64,000 nt of DNA, taken from assembly GCF_014205115.1 (NCBI RefSeq), contig NZ_JACHMW010000001.1, positions 992,001-1,056,000 of the forward strand. The letters run 5' to 3'. Origin of the DNA: Micrococcus endophyticus. GTDB lineage: Bacteria; Actinomycetota; Actinomycetes; Actinomycetales; Micrococcaceae. Both the position numbers and the translations under genes were made by a program. Position 1 is the stretch's first letter. Every line of letters starts with the position of its first letter. Under the pieces are notes generated by a model. It was not told where the DNA came from and ran no database searches. It was given only the letters and a program-made list of their open reading frames with translations. Shown here piece after piece: positions 49,725 to 59,411 of this stretch.

Positions 49725-50488
49725 GGGGCGGCTCCGGGCGCCGCCTCCGGGGCGGAGGCGTCCACCGGGCCGCGCCGGTCCAGGGGCCACACGACCTCCG
49801 CGGCCCGGCCCTCGACGCGCTCGAGCGGGATGAGACCGCCGCCGGCGCCGCCGAGCAGGGCGCGCGAGTCCCGCGAGGCGGACCGGTTGTCCCCGAGGAC
49901 CACCATGCGCCCCTCGGGCACCTCGAAGGTCCAGGAGCCGTCCGCGGCCGGGTCCTGCGCGGTCACGGGGCGGCCCAGGTAGGGCTCGTCCACCGGCGCG
50001 CCGTCGCGCAGCAGCCGCCCGTCGGGCGCGCAGCACTCCAGGCGGTCGCCGGGCAGGGCGAGCACCCGCTTGACGAACGCGTCCCCGGAGGCGCCGAGGC
50101 CCCACGACCGGGCCACGTCCTCGAGGCCGCGCTCGAGGGAGCCGGCTGAGCGGTACGGGGCCAGGCTGCCGGCGCCGTCGAACACCACCACGTCGCCGCG
50201 CCGCACCCCCTCCCCGCCGGCCGCCGACGCGTCCACGCGCACGCGATCCCCGGGGTGCAGGGTGGGCTCCATCGAGCCGGAGGGGATGAGGTACACGGGC
50301 CCGGTCAGGGCCCGCAACACCGCGGCCGCCACCACGGCGGCCGCGACGGTCAGGCCGATCCACGCCCACCAGGCCGTCCCGCCGGACCCGCGGGCCGGCG
50401 TCGCGCCCCGCCCGGTCCCGGATCCGCCGGATCCGGGCACGACGGAGCCCCGCGACCGACGGGGGTCACGGGGCTCCGGGTGCGACAT
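49721..50488 (-). CDS. lepB: Signal peptidase I, first of a tandem pair
   Basis: A 255-aa paralogue of the next gene. Anchor WWAWIGLTVAAAVVAAAVLRAL, Ser in LIPSGSMEPTLHPGDRV, Lys in FVKRVLALPGDRLECC, and VLGDNRSASRDSRALLGG. It differs by an insertion in the substrate loop (SAGSLERGLEDVARSWGLG). Having two copies right after rplS suggests duplication followed by specialisation. A long hairpin lies within the first 15 codons. Confidence 0.93.
   Translation of the reverse strand: MSHPEPRDPRRSRGSVVPGSGGSGTGRGATPARGSGGTAWWAWIGLTVAAAVVAAAVLRALTGPVYLIPSGSMEPTLHPGDRVRVDASAAGGEGVRRGDVVVFDGAGSLAPYRSAGSLERGLEDVARSWGLGASGDAFVKRVLALPGDRLECCAPDGRLLRDGAPVDEPYLGRPVTAQDPAADGSWTFEVPEGRMVVLGDNRSASRDSRALLGGAGGGLIPLERVEGRAAEVVWPLDRRGPVDASAPEAAPGAAP
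50443..50478 (-). terminator. Hairpin inside the lepB 5' coding region
   Basis: GGAGCCCCG and CGGGGCTCC pair (10 bp with flanking C-G) around a GC-rich loop, 48 bases past the rplS stop. It could terminate rplS transcripts or limit lepB translation. Confidence 0.4.
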
Positions 50489-50525
50489 GGCGATGCTCAG
50501 GCGGTGGGGACACCGCCCGTGCGGA

Positions 50526-50879
50526 TCACTTGGCGTCGACGCGCTTCTCGCGGATGCGGGCGGCCTTGCCGTGGCGGTCGCGCATGTAGTAGAGCTTCGC
50601 GCGGCGCACGTCGCCCTTGGTGACGACCTCGATCTTGTCGATGACCGGGGAGTGCACCGGGAACACGCGCTCCACGCCCACGCCGAAGGACACCTTGCGG
50701 ACGCGGAAGGTCTCGCGCACGCCGTAGCCGTTGCGGCCCATGACGTAGCCCTGGAAGACCTGCACGCGGGCGGTCTTGCCCTCGATGATGTTGACGTGCA
50801 CCTTGACGGTGTCGCCGGGGGCGAACTCCGGGATGTCGGAGCGCAGCGTCTTGCTGTCGAGGGAGTCGAGAATGTGCAT
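50526..50879 (-). CDS. rplS: 50S ribosomal protein L19
   Basis: A 117-aa ribosomal protein at the 30S-50S interface. [33 protein letters not shown] and [16 protein letters not shown]...[20 protein letters not shown] are canonical. The second of two in-frame ATGs (MHILD) is chosen: AGGAGAG is nine bases before it but only two before the first. The ~290 bases before it, up to trmD, hold a promoter and a long leader. Confidence 0.97.
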   Translation of the reverse strand: MHILDSLDSKTLRSDIPEFAPGDTVKVHVNIIEGKTARVQVFQGYVMGRNGYGVRETFRVRKVSFGVGVERVFPVHSPVIDKIEVVTKGDVRRAKLYYMRDRHGKAARIREKRVDAK

Positions 50880-51074
50880 GTTCATCTCTCCTGACGGACG
50901 CCACAGGTCATCCGCGTGGTAGGCGGGCGCACGGTCCGCCCTCGTGGGGACGAGAGGTCGGGGCCGTGTCCCGAGCGTGGGGCCGGGCCGGCACGTGGGG
51001 TGCGGTCCCGGGGGTCCGATCCGTTGACGCGCGCCCCCTGTGGCAGGTCGGGCGTCCGGCGGACACGAGAGTCC

Positions 51075-51080
51075 ATTATG
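51075..51080 (-). promoter_or_regulatory. -10 box CATAAT for rplS
   Basis: Minus-strand CATAAT in an otherwise GC-rich gap, ~195 bases before rplS, implying a long 5' leader that may fold for autoregulation. Confidence 0.45.
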
Positions 51081-51168
51081 CCACACCCGACGCCGGGCCT
51101 CGGCATCGGCGGCGGCCCGCGGCGGGGACTCCTTCGGCTGCCGCGAGGGCCCCGGTCCCGGCCGCGAC

Positions 51169-51885
51169 TCAGCCGTCCCGGCCGAGCGCCTCCCACAGGT
51201 CCGGGCGCCGCGCCCGCGTGCGCTCCTCCTGCTGGGCCCGACGCCACGCCGCCACCTTGCCGTGGTCACCGGAGAGGAGCACGGGGGGCACCTCGCGGCC
51301 GCGCCAGTCCGCGGGCTTGGTGTAGACGGGGTACTCGAGGAGCCCGTCCTCGTGGGACTCCTCCACGAGGGAGGCGGGGTTGCCCACCACGCCGGGCACG
51401 AGGCGCCCCACGGCCTCGATCATGGCCAGCGCGGCCACCTCGCCGCCGTTGAGGACGTAGTCGCCGAGCGAGACGAGGCGCACCTCGAAGAGCTCCTCGG
51501 CCCAGCCGAACACGCGCTCGTCGATGCCCTCGTAGCGGCCGCACGCGATGGCCACGTGCTCGCGCTGCGCCAGCTCGCGGGCCAGCCCCTGGCTGAACCG
51601 CTCGCCGGAGGGCGTGGGCACGAGCAGCACCGGCCGCTCCCCCGCGTCCGCCGGCGCCTGCGCGAACACGTGCTCCAGGGCCAGGGCCCACGGCTCGGGC
51701 TTCATCACCATGCCGGCGCCGCCGCCGTACGGGGTGTCGTCCACGGTGCGGTGGCGGTCAAAGGTGAAGTCGCGCAGGTCGTGGACGTGCACGTCCACGA
51801 GGCCCTCGCGCCGGGCCCGGCCCAGCAAGGACACGTCGAGCACCGCGAGGTACTCGGGGAAGATCGTGACGACGTCGAAGCGCAC
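51169..51885 (-). CDS. trmD: tRNA (guanine37-N1)-methyltransferase
   Basis: A 238-aa trefoil-knot SPOUT enzyme that methylates G37 and prevents frameshifting. [35 protein letters not shown] and [32 protein letters not shown] are signature blocks. The GTG start gives the usual N-terminus; the rimM stop is only six bases upstream. Confidence 0.97.
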   Translation of the reverse strand: MRFDVVTIFPEYLAVLDVSLLGRARREGLVDVHVHDLRDFTFDRHRTVDDTPYGGGAGMVMKPEPWALALEHVFAQAPADAGERPVLLVPTPSGERFSQGLARELAQREHVAIACGRYEGIDERVFGWAEELFEVRLVSLGDYVLNGGEVAALAMIEAVGRLVPGVVGNPASLVEESHEDGLLEYPVYTKPADWRGREVPPVLLSGDHGKVAAWRRAQQEERTRARRPDLWEALGRDG

Positions 51886-51890
51886 GGCCC

Positions 51891-52499
51891 TCAGCCCTCC
51901 CGGCGCGCGTCGGCGTCCGCCTCGGCGTCGGAGGCCGCGGCGTCGTCGTCCTGGTCCGCCTCGCCGGAGGCTAGCTCGAGCAGGCCGGGCGGCGGGGTCA
52001 GCACGAGCACGCCGGCCTCGGGGTCGATCTCCGGGACGATCTCCTCGACGAAGGGCACGAGCGCCTCCTCGTCCACGCCGTCCAGGGCCACGTGCAGCAG
52101 ATCCTGGACCGCGCCGGTCGTCAGGGCGGTCACGACGCCCACGCGGCGGCCGTCGACGCGCACCTCGAGGTCCACGAGGTCGTCCTCGTACCACTCGTCG
52201 GACTCCTCCGGCGCGGCCGGGGCGGCGAACAGCTGGGCGCCGCGCAGGGTCTCGGCGGTGTTGCGGTCCGGGGACTGCTCGAAGCCGACCACTAGGATCT
52301 GCTTGTTCCAGCGGGCCCGGGTCACCGTGAGCTCGGCGGGCAGCGACGGGCCGCCGTCCCGGACGGTCAGGGTCGCGCCGGGGGCGAAGCGGGCGTCGGG
52401 GTCGTCGGTGAAGACCTGCACGGTCACCTCGCCGCGGATGCCGTGCGGCTTGCCGATGCGGGCGACGCGGACGAGGCCGTCCTGGGGTGCGGGGCTCAT
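51891..52499 (-). CDS. rimM: 16S rRNA processing protein RimM
   Basis: A 202-aa 30S maturation factor: N-terminal RimM fold ([25 protein letters not shown]) and C-terminal PRC barrel ([36 protein letters not shown]). It binds ribosomal protein S19. An acidic ~25-residue tail ([16 protein letters not shown]) is added. AGGAGAGCCC precedes the ATG. Confidence 0.96.
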   Translation of the reverse strand: MSPAPQDGLVRVARIGKPHGIRGEVTVQVFTDDPDARFAPGATLTVRDGGPSLPAELTVTRARWNKQILVVGFEQSPDRNTAETLRGAQLFAAPAAPEESDEWYEDDLVDLEVRVDGRRVGVVTALTTGAVQDLLHVALDGVDEEALVPFVEEIVPEIDPEAGVLVLTPPPGLLELASGEADQDDDAAASDAEADADARREG

Positions 52500-52613
52500 G
52501 GGCTCTCCTGGGGTGGGGCGGGCGGGGGCGGGCGGCGCAGGCGGCGCAGCCGCAGACGACGACGGCCCGCCCGGTCCCGGTGAGGGGGCGGGCGGGCCGT
52601 GCGTCACGGTCCG

Positions 52614-52859
52614 TCAGCGACGGCGGTCGGTCTCCACCACGTCCACGCGGACGGGGTGGCCGGCCAGGCCGTCCAGCACGGTGCGCAGCGCGGTCGCGGT
52701 GCGACCCTGGCGGCCGATCACGCGACCCAGGTCCTCGGGGGCCACGCGGACCTCCAGCATGTCGCCGCGCCGCTGGGAGCGGGCGTCCACGCGGACCGCC
52801 TCGGGCGTGTCCACGATGCCGCGCACCAGGTGCTCGAGGGCCTCGGTGAGCATGGTCAC
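52614..52859 (-). CDS. khpA: KH-domain RNA-binding protein KhpA
   Basis: An 81-aa single KH domain with the GxxG loop in [17 protein letters not shown]. KhpA with KhpB binds many RNAs and affects cell elongation in Gram-positives. The start GTG overlaps the rpsP stop (GTGA); an ATG two codons later is also possible. Confidence 0.94.
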   Translation of the reverse strand: MTMLTEALEHLVRGIVDTPEAVRVDARSQRRGDMLEVRVAPEDLGRVIGRQGRTATALRTVLDGLAGHPVRVDVVETDRRR

Positions 52860-53302
52860 TCGGACTTCTCGGCGGCCTCGGCCGGGGCCTCGGCGGCCTC
52901 CTCGGCCGGGGTCTCGGCCTCGGCGGACTCCTCAGCCTTGGGCTCCTCGGCCTTGGGCTCCTCCGGCAGGATGACCGAGCCCTTGTCGGGGGCCACGAAG
53001 GCCTCCTTCTCGGACTTGGACTTCAGGGTGCCCTCGGCGCCGGACTCGCCCTTGAACTTCTGCCAGTCGCCGGTGATCTTCAGCAGCGCGGCGACCTGCT
53101 CGGTGGGCTGGGCGCCCACGGAGAGCCAGTACTGCGCGCGCTCGGAGTCGACCTCGATGTACGAGGGCTCCTCGGTCGGGTGGTACTTGCCGATCTCCTC
53201 GATCGCACGGCCGTCACGGCGGGTGCGGGAGTCGGCGACGACGATGCGGTAGTACGGGGCGCGGATCTTGCCGAACCGCTTCAGGCGAATCTTGACAGCC
53301 AC
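52856..53302 (-). CDS. rpsP: 30S ribosomal protein S16 with long acidic tail
   Basis: A 148-aa S16: [41 protein letters not shown] is canonical and the S16 core ends near residue 85. The rest is an extension ending in repeats [33 protein letters not shown]. The GTG at VAVK gives the normal N-terminus and is 11 bases after GAGGAG; a GTG four codons earlier overlaps that site. Confidence 0.96.
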   Translation of the reverse strand: MAVKIRLKRFGKIRAPYYRIVVADSRTRRDGRAIEEIGKYHPTEEPSYIEVDSERAQYWLSVGAQPTEQVAALLKITGDWQKFKGESGAEGTLKSKSEKEAFVAPDKGSVILPEEPKAEEPKAEESAEAETPAEEAAEAPAEAAEKSE

Positions 53303-53480
53303 GGGTGTGGTCACTCCTCAGTAGAGATCAGGGGGGCCGGGGCACCGCCGCGTGGGGGCAGCTGGCGATGGGTCTCGGCCGAAACGGAACGGAGCGCGCG
53401 GAGGATAGAGGGTCGTCCGGGCTCACGCTCAGTACCGGGCCATTCTGCCAGATACCGGGCGCGGGCGCACACCCGGCGCG

Positions 53481-53507
53481 CCGGGCGGCGGCTCGGCCGC
53501 CGCCCGG
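53481..53507 (-). terminator. Terminator after ffh
   Basis: CCGGGCGGCGGC and its complement form a 12-bp stem with loop TCG, six bases past the ffh stop, in the 210-base gap before rpsP. Confidence 0.75.
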
Positions 53508-53513
53508 GCCGGC

Positions 53514-55097
53514 TCAGCGGTCCTTGAGGTACTTCTCGAAGCCGGCCGGCAGGTTGAGGCTGGAGGGGTCGAAGCCGTCCATGCCCGCGCCGCCGTCGCG
53601 GCCGAACACGGCCCCGGCCTGCGCCTGGGCGGCCCGCGCCTGGCGCTCCTCGAGGGCCTTGCGCTCGGCGGCCGCCTTGGCGGGGTTGCCGGACTTCACC
53701 TTGTTGCGCTTGGCGTTCTTGCCCTTGGCCTTGCGGGAGACGCCGCCGGGGGCGCCGGGCATGCCGGGCATGCCGCCGCCGGCGGCCATGCGCTTCATCA
53801 TCTTCTGGGCCTCCGCGAAGCGCTCCAGCAGGCCGTTGACCTCGGAGACGCTCACGCCGGAGCCCTTGGCGATGCGGGCGCGCCGCGAGCCGTTGATGAT
53901 CTTGGGGGCCACGCGCTCGTGCGGGGTCATCGAGTGGATGACGGCCTCCACGCGGCCGATCGAGGACTCGTCGAACTGCTCCAGCTGCTGCCTCATGCCC
54001 TGGGCGCCCGGCATCATCATGAGCATCTTCTTCAGCGAGCCCATCTTCTTGAGCTGCTGCATCTGGTTCAGGAAGTCGTCGAGGGTGAAGTCCTCCTGGT
54101 CCGCGAACTTCTTGGCCATCTTCTCGGCCTCGGAGCGGTCCCAGTTCTGCTCGGCCTGCTCGATCAGGGAGAGCACGTCGCCCATGTCGAGGATGCGCGA
54201 GGCCATGCGGTCCGGGTGGAAGACCTCGAAGTCCTTCAGGCCCTCGCCCGTCGAGGCGAACATGATCGGCTTGCCCGTGACGTGGCGGACGGACAGCGCG
54301 GCGCCGCCGCGCGCGTCGCCGTCGAGCTTGGTGAGCACGACGCCCGTGAAGCCGACGCCCTCGTTGAACGCCTGGGCGGTGGCCACGGCGTCCTGGCCGA
54401 TCATGGCGTCGATGACGAAGAGCACCTCGTCCGGCTCGACGGCGGCGCGCACGTCGGCGGCCTGCTGCATCAGCTCGGCGTCCACGCCGAGGCGGCCGGC
54501 GGTGTCGATGATGACCACGTCGTGGTACTTCGCGTTGGCCTCGGCGACGCCGTCGCGGGCCACCTGCACCGGGTCGCCCGTGGCGGCCTCGAACTCCGAG
54601 GAGACGCCGGGGTGCGGGGCGAACACCGGCACGCCGGCGCGTTCGCCGCCGACCTGGAGCTGCTTGACGGCGTTGGGGCGCTGCAGGTCGCAGGCCACGA
54701 GCAGCGGGGTGTGGCCCTGGGACTTGAGCAGGTGCGCGAGCTTGCCGGCGAGGGTCGTCTTGCCTGCGCCCTGCAGGCCCACGAGCATGATCACCGTGGT
54801 GCCGGTCTTGGCGTGGCGGATGCGCCGGGTCTCGCCGCCGAGGATCCCCACGAGCTCCTCGTTGACGATCTTCACGACCTGCTGGCCCGGGTTCAGGGCC
54901 TGGGCGACCTCCTCGCCGAGGGCGCGCTCCTTGATCTGGGCGATGAACTGACGGACCACGGGCACGGCCACGTCGGCGTCCAGGAGGGCGCGGCGGATCT
55001 CGCGTGCGGTGGCGTCGATGTCCGCCTCGGTCAGCCGTCCCTTGCCCTTGAGGCTGCGGAACGTGGCTGTGAGGCGGTCGGACAGGGAGTTGAACAC
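53514..55097 (-). CDS. ffh: Signal recognition particle protein Ffh
   Basis: A 527-aa GTPase binding signal peptides and SRP RNA. N domain, then G1 GLQGAGKTTLAGKLA, DLQRPNAVKQL, DTAGRLGVD, TKLDGDARGGAAL; then the Met-rich M domain (MGSLKKMLMMMPGAQGM, GSGVSVSEVNGLLERF, MMKRMAAGGGMPGMPG). GTG start with GAAGGATC upstream. Partner receptor ftsY lies two genes away on the same strand. Confidence 0.97.
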   Translation of the reverse strand: MFNSLSDRLTATFRSLKGKGRLTEADIDATAREIRRALLDADVAVPVVRQFIAQIKERALGEEVAQALNPGQQVVKIVNEELVGILGGETRRIRHAKTGTTVIMLVGLQGAGKTTLAGKLAHLLKSQGHTPLLVACDLQRPNAVKQLQVGGERAGVPVFAPHPGVSSEFEAATGDPVQVARDGVAEANAKYHDVVIIDTAGRLGVDAELMQQAADVRAAVEPDEVLFVIDAMIGQDAVATAQAFNEGVGFTGVVLTKLDGDARGGAALSVRHVTGKPIMFASTGEGLKDFEVFHPDRMASRILDMGDVLSLIEQAEQNWDRSEAEKMAKKFADQEDFTLDDFLNQMQQLKKMGSLKKMLMMMPGAQGMRQQLEQFDESSIGRVEAVIHSMTPHERVAPKIINGSRRARIAKGSGVSVSEVNGLLERFAEAQKMMKRMAAGGGMPGMPGAPGGVSRKAKGKNAKRNKVKSGNPAKAAAERKALEERQARAAQAQAGAVFGRDGGAGMDGFDPSSLNLPAGFEKYLKDR

Positions 55098-55148
55098 GGC
55101 GGGTGTGATCCTTCGAAGCGGGGTCGACTGATCCGGACGCGGACGGTC

Positions 55149-55180
55149 GCGGGCGCCGCGGCTTCCACCGCGGCGCCCGC
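55149..55180 (-). terminator. Terminator after amtB
   Basis: GCGGGCGCCGCGG and its complement form a perfect 13-bp stem with loop CTTCCA, between amtB and ffh. Confidence 0.75.
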
Positions 55181-55206
55181 CAAGCCTAGCAACCCGGCTG
55201 GAGGGG

Positions 55207-56496
55207 TCAGTCGGCGGCGACGCCCCGATGGGCCTGCGCGTCGGCCGGGACCGGGACGCCGCCGAAGCCGACGTCGTAGTGGTAGGCCGACTCGTCGTGC
55301 AGGGTGAGGTCCACGCCGCGCTCCTCGTCCTCCTCGCTCACGCGCAGGCCCAGGGTGGCCTTGAGCACGAGCGCGATGAGGAAGGTGAGCACCGCGGTGA
55401 ACACCACGGCCACGACGACGGCCACCGTCTGGGCCAGCAGCAGACGGCCGTCCCCGCCGTAGAACAGGCCCGCGGGGCCCTCGGAGGGCAGGGCGAAGAA
55501 GCCGATGAGCACGGTGCCCAGGATGCCGGCGGTCAGGTGCACGCCCACCACGTCGAGGGAGTCGTCGAAGCCGAGGCGGTACTTGAGGTTCACGGCCAGG
55601 GCGCTGGCCGCGCCGGAGACCACGCCGATCACCAGGGCGCCGAGCGGGCTGACGAAGGCGCACGCCGGGGTGATGCCGACGAGGCCGGCCACGATGCCGG
55701 AGGCGGTGCCGATCGAGGTCGGGCGGCCGCGGCGCACCCACTCCACCACGACCCAGCCGAGCATGCCGGCCGCGGCGGCGGCCAGGGTGTTGATCCAGAT
55801 CAGGCCGAGCTGGCCCGTGTCGCCGGCGGCGCCGCCGTTGAAGCCGAACCAGCCGAACCACAGCAGGGCGGCGCCCAGCATGGTGAAGGGCACGTTGTGC
55901 GGCTTGTGGCCGGGGTCCACGCCGAAGCCCTTGCGCTTGCCCATCATCAGGGCCAGGACGAGCGCCGCCACGCCGGCGCTGATGTGCACCACGAGGCCGC
56001 CGGCGAAGTCCAGGGCCTCGCCGAGGCGCGAGCCGATGGCGCCCTCCTCGGCGAGCAGGCCGCCGCCCCACACCATGTAGGCCAGCGGCGCGTAGACCAG
56101 GGTCACCCACACCGGCACGAACACGCACCAGGTGAGGAAGCGGGCGCGGTCCGCGACCGCGCCCGAGATCAGGGCCACCGTGATGATGGCGAAGGTGGCG
56201 CCGAAGCCGGCGGCGATCAGACCGCCCTCCTCCATCGCGGTGGTGAGGCCGGGGTCGGCCAGCGGGCTGCCGACGAGGCCGAGCCAGCCCTCGCCGCCGG
56301 TCATCCCGGAGACCCAGAGGATCCACACGACGCCGACCAGGCCCATCGAGACGAAGGACATCATCATCATGTTCAGCGCGGACTTCGAGCGGGTCATCCC
56401 GCCGTAGAACAGGGCGAGCCCCGGTGTCATCAAAAGGACGAGGCCTGCGCTCACCACCATCCACACGGTTCCGGCGTCCAGGGTCATCTCGTTCAT
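55207..56496 (-). CDS. amtB: Ammonium transporter
   Basis: A 429-aa Amt-family channel with eleven hydrophobic segments. The twin His of the pore are in GGLVVHISAGVAAL and DVVGVHLTAGILG; ALFYGGMTRSKSALNMMMMSF, FGWFGFNGG and GVDPGHKPHNVPFTMLG are conserved. GGAGACGCCC precedes the ATG. No glnK/glnD follow, unlike many actinobacteria; a terminator separates it from ffh. Sits between ffh and ftsY. Confidence 0.96.
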   Translation of the reverse strand: MNEMTLDAGTVWMVVSAGLVLLMTPGLALFYGGMTRSKSALNMMMMSFVSMGLVGVVWILWVSGMTGGEGWLGLVGSPLADPGLTTAMEEGGLIAAGFGATFAIITVALISGAVADRARFLTWCVFVPVWVTLVYAPLAYMVWGGGLLAEEGAIGSRLGEALDFAGGLVVHISAGVAALVLALMMGKRKGFGVDPGHKPHNVPFTMLGAALLWFGWFGFNGGAAGDTGQLGLIWINTLAAAAAGMLGWVVVEWVRRGRPTSIGTASGIVAGLVGITPACAFVSPLGALVIGVVSGAASALAVNLKYRLGFDDSLDVVGVHLTAGILGTVLIGFFALPSEGPAGLFYGGDGRLLLAQTVAVVVAVVFTAVLTFLIALVLKATLGLRVSEEDEERGVDLTLHDESAYHYDVGFGGVPVPADAQAHRGVAAD

Positions 56497-56680
56497 GGGC
56501 GTCTCCTCGGTCTGAGCCGGACGCCCGCCGCGTCGACGCCGTTCGTCCGGCGTCGTCGCCCGGTCCAGGATCGGACCGTTGCTCAAGGAGCGTAGCGGAG
56601 CGTGAGGCGCGGCACGGGGGCGCGCACGGAATCGGACGCAATGTGACGCGCGGCGCCGCCGGGGATGACCGGGGACGCAG

Positions 56681-56713
56681 CGGGCCCCTCCCGACGACGG
56701 CGGAAGGGGCCCG
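56681..56713 (-). terminator. Terminator after ftsY
   Basis: CGGGCCCCT and AGGGGCCCG form a stem enclosing a second short pairing (CCG/CGG), 18 bases past the ftsY stop. Confidence 0.65.
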
Positions 56714-56730
56714 GTGCGCGGCGCGGCGGG

Positions 56731-57933
56731 TCAGTCGGCCAGCAGCGCGTCCACGAAGCCCTCGGCGGTGAAGGGGGCGAGGTCGTCCGCGCCCTCGCCG
56801 AGGCCGATCAGCTTGACCGGCACGCCCAGCTGGCGCTGGATGGCGACGACGATGCCGCCCTTGGCGGTGCCGTCCAGCTTGGTGAGCACGATGCCGGTGA
56901 CGTCCACGACCTCGGCGAACACCTTGGCCTGGGTCAGGCCGTTCTGGCCCGTGGTGGCGTCGAGGACGAGCAGGACCTCGTCCACCTCCGCCTGCTTCTC
57001 GATGACGCGCTTGATCTTGCCGAGCTCGTCCATGAGGTTCGACTTGTTCTGCAGGCGGCCGGCGGTGTCCACGAGCACGACGTCGGCCTCGAGGCGGATG
57101 CCCTCGGCCACGGCCTCGTAGGCGACGGAGGCGGGGTCCGCGCCCTCCTTCTCGGAGCGGACGGTGGGCACGCCCACGCGGGCGCCCCAGGTGGCCAGCT
57201 GCTCGGCGGCGGCGGCGCGGAAGGTGTCCGCGGCGCCCAGGACCACGTCGCGGTCCTCGGCCACAAGCACGCGGGCGAGCTTGCCCACGGTGGTGGTCTT
57301 GCCGACGCCGTTGACGCCCACGACCAGGGTCACGGCCGGGCGGCCGTCCCGGCGGGAGGCGGCGAGGCGGCGGTCCATGGACGGGTCCACCATGGCCACG
57401 AGCTCCTCGCGCAGCAGCTCGCGGACCTGCTCCGGCTCGCGGGTGCCCTCCACGGTGACGCGGGACTTGAGGCGGTCGACCAGCTCCATGGTGGGCTCGG
57501 TGCCGAGGTCCGCCATGAGGAGCGTCTCCTCGATCTCGTCCCACGTGTCCTCGTCGATCCGGTCGCGCGAGAGCAGGGCCAGCAGGCCCTTGCCGAACAC
57601 GTTGTTGGACTTGAGCAGGCGGGCGCGCAGGCGGGCCAGCCGGGAGCCGGCGGCCTCCGGGCGCTCGAGCTCGGGCGCGGCGGGCTCGGCCTCGACCTCC
57701 TCGACGACCTCCGGCTCGACGAGGTCGACCGGCGCCTCCTCGGCCTCGGGGCGCTCGAGGACGGCGGTGGAGCCGCCGGGGGCGGCGTGCCGGGGCGCGG
57801 GACGGGGGTCGTCCGCGTCGCGCACCCCCTGGTAGGAGCCCTTCGGCGGGGCGGGTCGGCGGTCGAGCAGGCCGACGATGAGACCGCCCACCAGCAGGGC
57901 GAGGACGACTGAGATGATGAGCACGATTTCCAC
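56731..57933 (-). CDS. ftsY: Signal recognition particle receptor FtsY
   Basis: A 400-aa GTPase receiving SRP-ribosome complexes at the membrane. An N-terminal membrane helix (IVLIISVVLALLVGGLIVGLL) and a Pro/Glu-rich A region (to ~residue 100) precede the NG domain: GVNGVGKTTTVGKLA, DTFRAAAAEQL, DTAGRLQNKSNL, TKLDGTAKGG, GLGEGADDLAPF. GTG start, six bases after CAGACT, suggests a leaderless message. Confidence 0.96.
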   Translation of the reverse strand: MEIVLIISVVLALLVGGLIVGLLDRRPAPPKGSYQGVRDADDPRPAPRHAAPGGSTAVLERPEAEEAPVDLVEPEVVEEVEAEPAAPELERPEAAGSRLARLRARLLKSNNVFGKGLLALLSRDRIDEDTWDEIEETLLMADLGTEPTMELVDRLKSRVTVEGTREPEQVRELLREELVAMVDPSMDRRLAASRRDGRPAVTLVVGVNGVGKTTTVGKLARVLVAEDRDVVLGAADTFRAAAAEQLATWGARVGVPTVRSEKEGADPASVAYEAVAEGIRLEADVVLVDTAGRLQNKSNLMDELGKIKRVIEKQAEVDEVLLVLDATTGQNGLTQAKVFAEVVDVTGIVLTKLDGTAKGGIVVAIQRQLGVPVKLIGLGEGADDLAPFTAEGFVDALLAD

Positions 57934-58032
57934 GTGCCCAGTCTGGCACACGGGTCCCGGCCGGGCCCGGGGCGGGGAGCGGCCGGCGGGAGGCCCGCCC
58001 CGGGGCGGGTCCGACGTGGGAGGATGGCGGCC

Positions 58033-59337
58033 ATGCCGTCGTCCTCGTCCCGCACCGCGCGGGCCCCCCTGCCCCGTGAGATCAAGGTCCTCGTGGCCGC
58101 CGCGTTCATCATCGCGATCGGCTTCGGCATCATCGCGCCGCTGCTGCCCCAGTACGCGGCCTCGTTCAACGCCTCGGCGACCGCGGTGGCCGCCGTCGTC
58201 TCCGTCTTCGGCCTCACCCGCCTGCTCTTCGCGCCCCTCTCCGGCCGGCTGACCAACCGCCTCGGCGAGACGCCCGTGTACATGACGGGCGTGCTGATCG
58301 TGGCGGCGTCCATGTTCCTCATCGCTTTCGCGCAGACGTTCGCGCAGCTCCTGGCGTTCCGGGCGATCGGCGGCGTCGGCTCGACCCTGTTCACCGTCTC
58401 GGCGATGGCGTTCCTGGCCCGCAAGGCCCCGCCGTCCATGCGCGGCCGGGTCTCGGGCGCCTACGCGTCCGCCTTCCTCATCGGCAACATCGTGGGGCCC
58501 ATCGTCGGCTCCGCCCTCGCCGTGTTCGGCTACCGCGCCCCGTTCCTCATCTACGGCACCTCGCTGGTCATCGCCGCGGCACTCGTGTTCTTCATGCTCA
58601 AGGACACCCGCCTGGCGGACCGCGCGGCCCGGGACGCCCGCCCCGCCATGCCCGTGAAGGAGGCGCTCGAGAACCCGTCCTACCGCGCGGCGCTCGTGTC
58701 CTTCTTCGCCAACGGCTGGGCCACGTTCGGCGTGCGCAACTCCGTGATGCCGCTCTTCGCCGCGAGCGCGTTCGCCGGAAGCGGCCTGCTGGGCTGGCAG
58801 GTGGACGGGGCCCTGATGGCCGGCCTCGCCCTGTCCGTGTTCGCACTCGGCAACGTGGTGGCCGTGACCTTCAGCTCCCGACTCTCCGACATGCACGGCC
58901 GCAAGCCGCTGATCCTCACCGGCCTGCTCGTGATGGCCGTGACCACCGGCGTGCTCGGCTGGATGCAGTCCCCCCTGCTCTTCCTGCTCGCCTGCCTCGT
59001 CTCCGGCGCCGGCACGGGCGTGCTCAACGCCCCGCAGCAGGCAGCGATCGCCGACGTCGTGGGCCAGGGCCGGCGCTCCGGCGCGGTGATGTCCTCGGCC
59101 CAGATGTCCGCGGACCTCGGCGCGATCATCGGCCCGCTGCTGGCGGGCCTCGTGGTCGACGCCGCCGGCTACGGCTGGGCGTTCGTGCTCACCGGCGGCG
59201 TCATCCTCCTCGGCGCGCTCGCGTGGTGGCGGGCGCCGGAGACCAACCTGCCGGTGGTCCCGGGCGGGCCGCGCACCGGCGCCCTGCCGAAGATCGAGCC
59301 GGAGGACGTGCGCCCGCCGCACCGCGAGGACGGCTGA
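58033..59337 (+). CDS. MFS transporter, drug-efflux type
   Basis: A 434-aa major facilitator with 12 hydrophobic segments. Motif A-like loops LSGRLTNRLGETPVYMTG and SSRLSDMHGRKPLILTG, and motif-C-like GNIVGPIVGSAL in segment 5, which marks antiporters of the DHA family. Substrate unknown. ATG at 58033 has GGAGG ~9 bases upstream; 58024 is an alternative. Closed by a terminator shared with wecB. Confidence 0.88.
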   Translation: MPSSSSRTARAPLPREIKVLVAAAFIIAIGFGIIAPLLPQYAASFNASATAVAAVVSVFGLTRLLFAPLSGRLTNRLGETPVYMTGVLIVAASMFLIAFAQTFAQLLAFRAIGGVGSTLFTVSAMAFLARKAPPSMRGRVSGAYASAFLIGNIVGPIVGSALAVFGYRAPFLIYGTSLVIAAALVFFMLKDTRLADRAARDARPAMPVKEALENPSYRAALVSFFANGWATFGVRNSVMPLFAASAFAGSGLLGWQVDGALMAGLALSVFALGNVVAVTFSSRLSDMHGRKPLILTGLLVMAVTTGVLGWMQSPLLFLLACLVSGAGTGVLNAPQQAAIADVVGQGRRSGAVMSSAQMSADLGAIIGPLLAGLVVDAAGYGWAFVLTGGVILLGALAWWRAPETNLPVVPGGPRTGALPKIEPEDVRPPHREDG

Positions 59338-59355
59338 GCGGGCCCGTCCGCGGAA

Positions 59356-59397
59356 CGCACGAGGCCGCCCTCCCGACGGGGAGGGCGGCCTCGTGCG
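59356..59397. terminator. Bidirectional terminator between the MFS gene and wecB
   Basis: CGCACGAGGCCGCCCTCCC and its exact complement form a 19-bp stem with loop GACG between the two convergent genes. Confidence 0.85.
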
Positions 59398-59411
59398 TGC
59401 GGGGGCGTAAA

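Noticed and set aside
50880-51168. A riboswitch before rplS
   Set aside because: The long leader could fold, but I could not match it to any known riboswitch or L19 leader consensus by eye.
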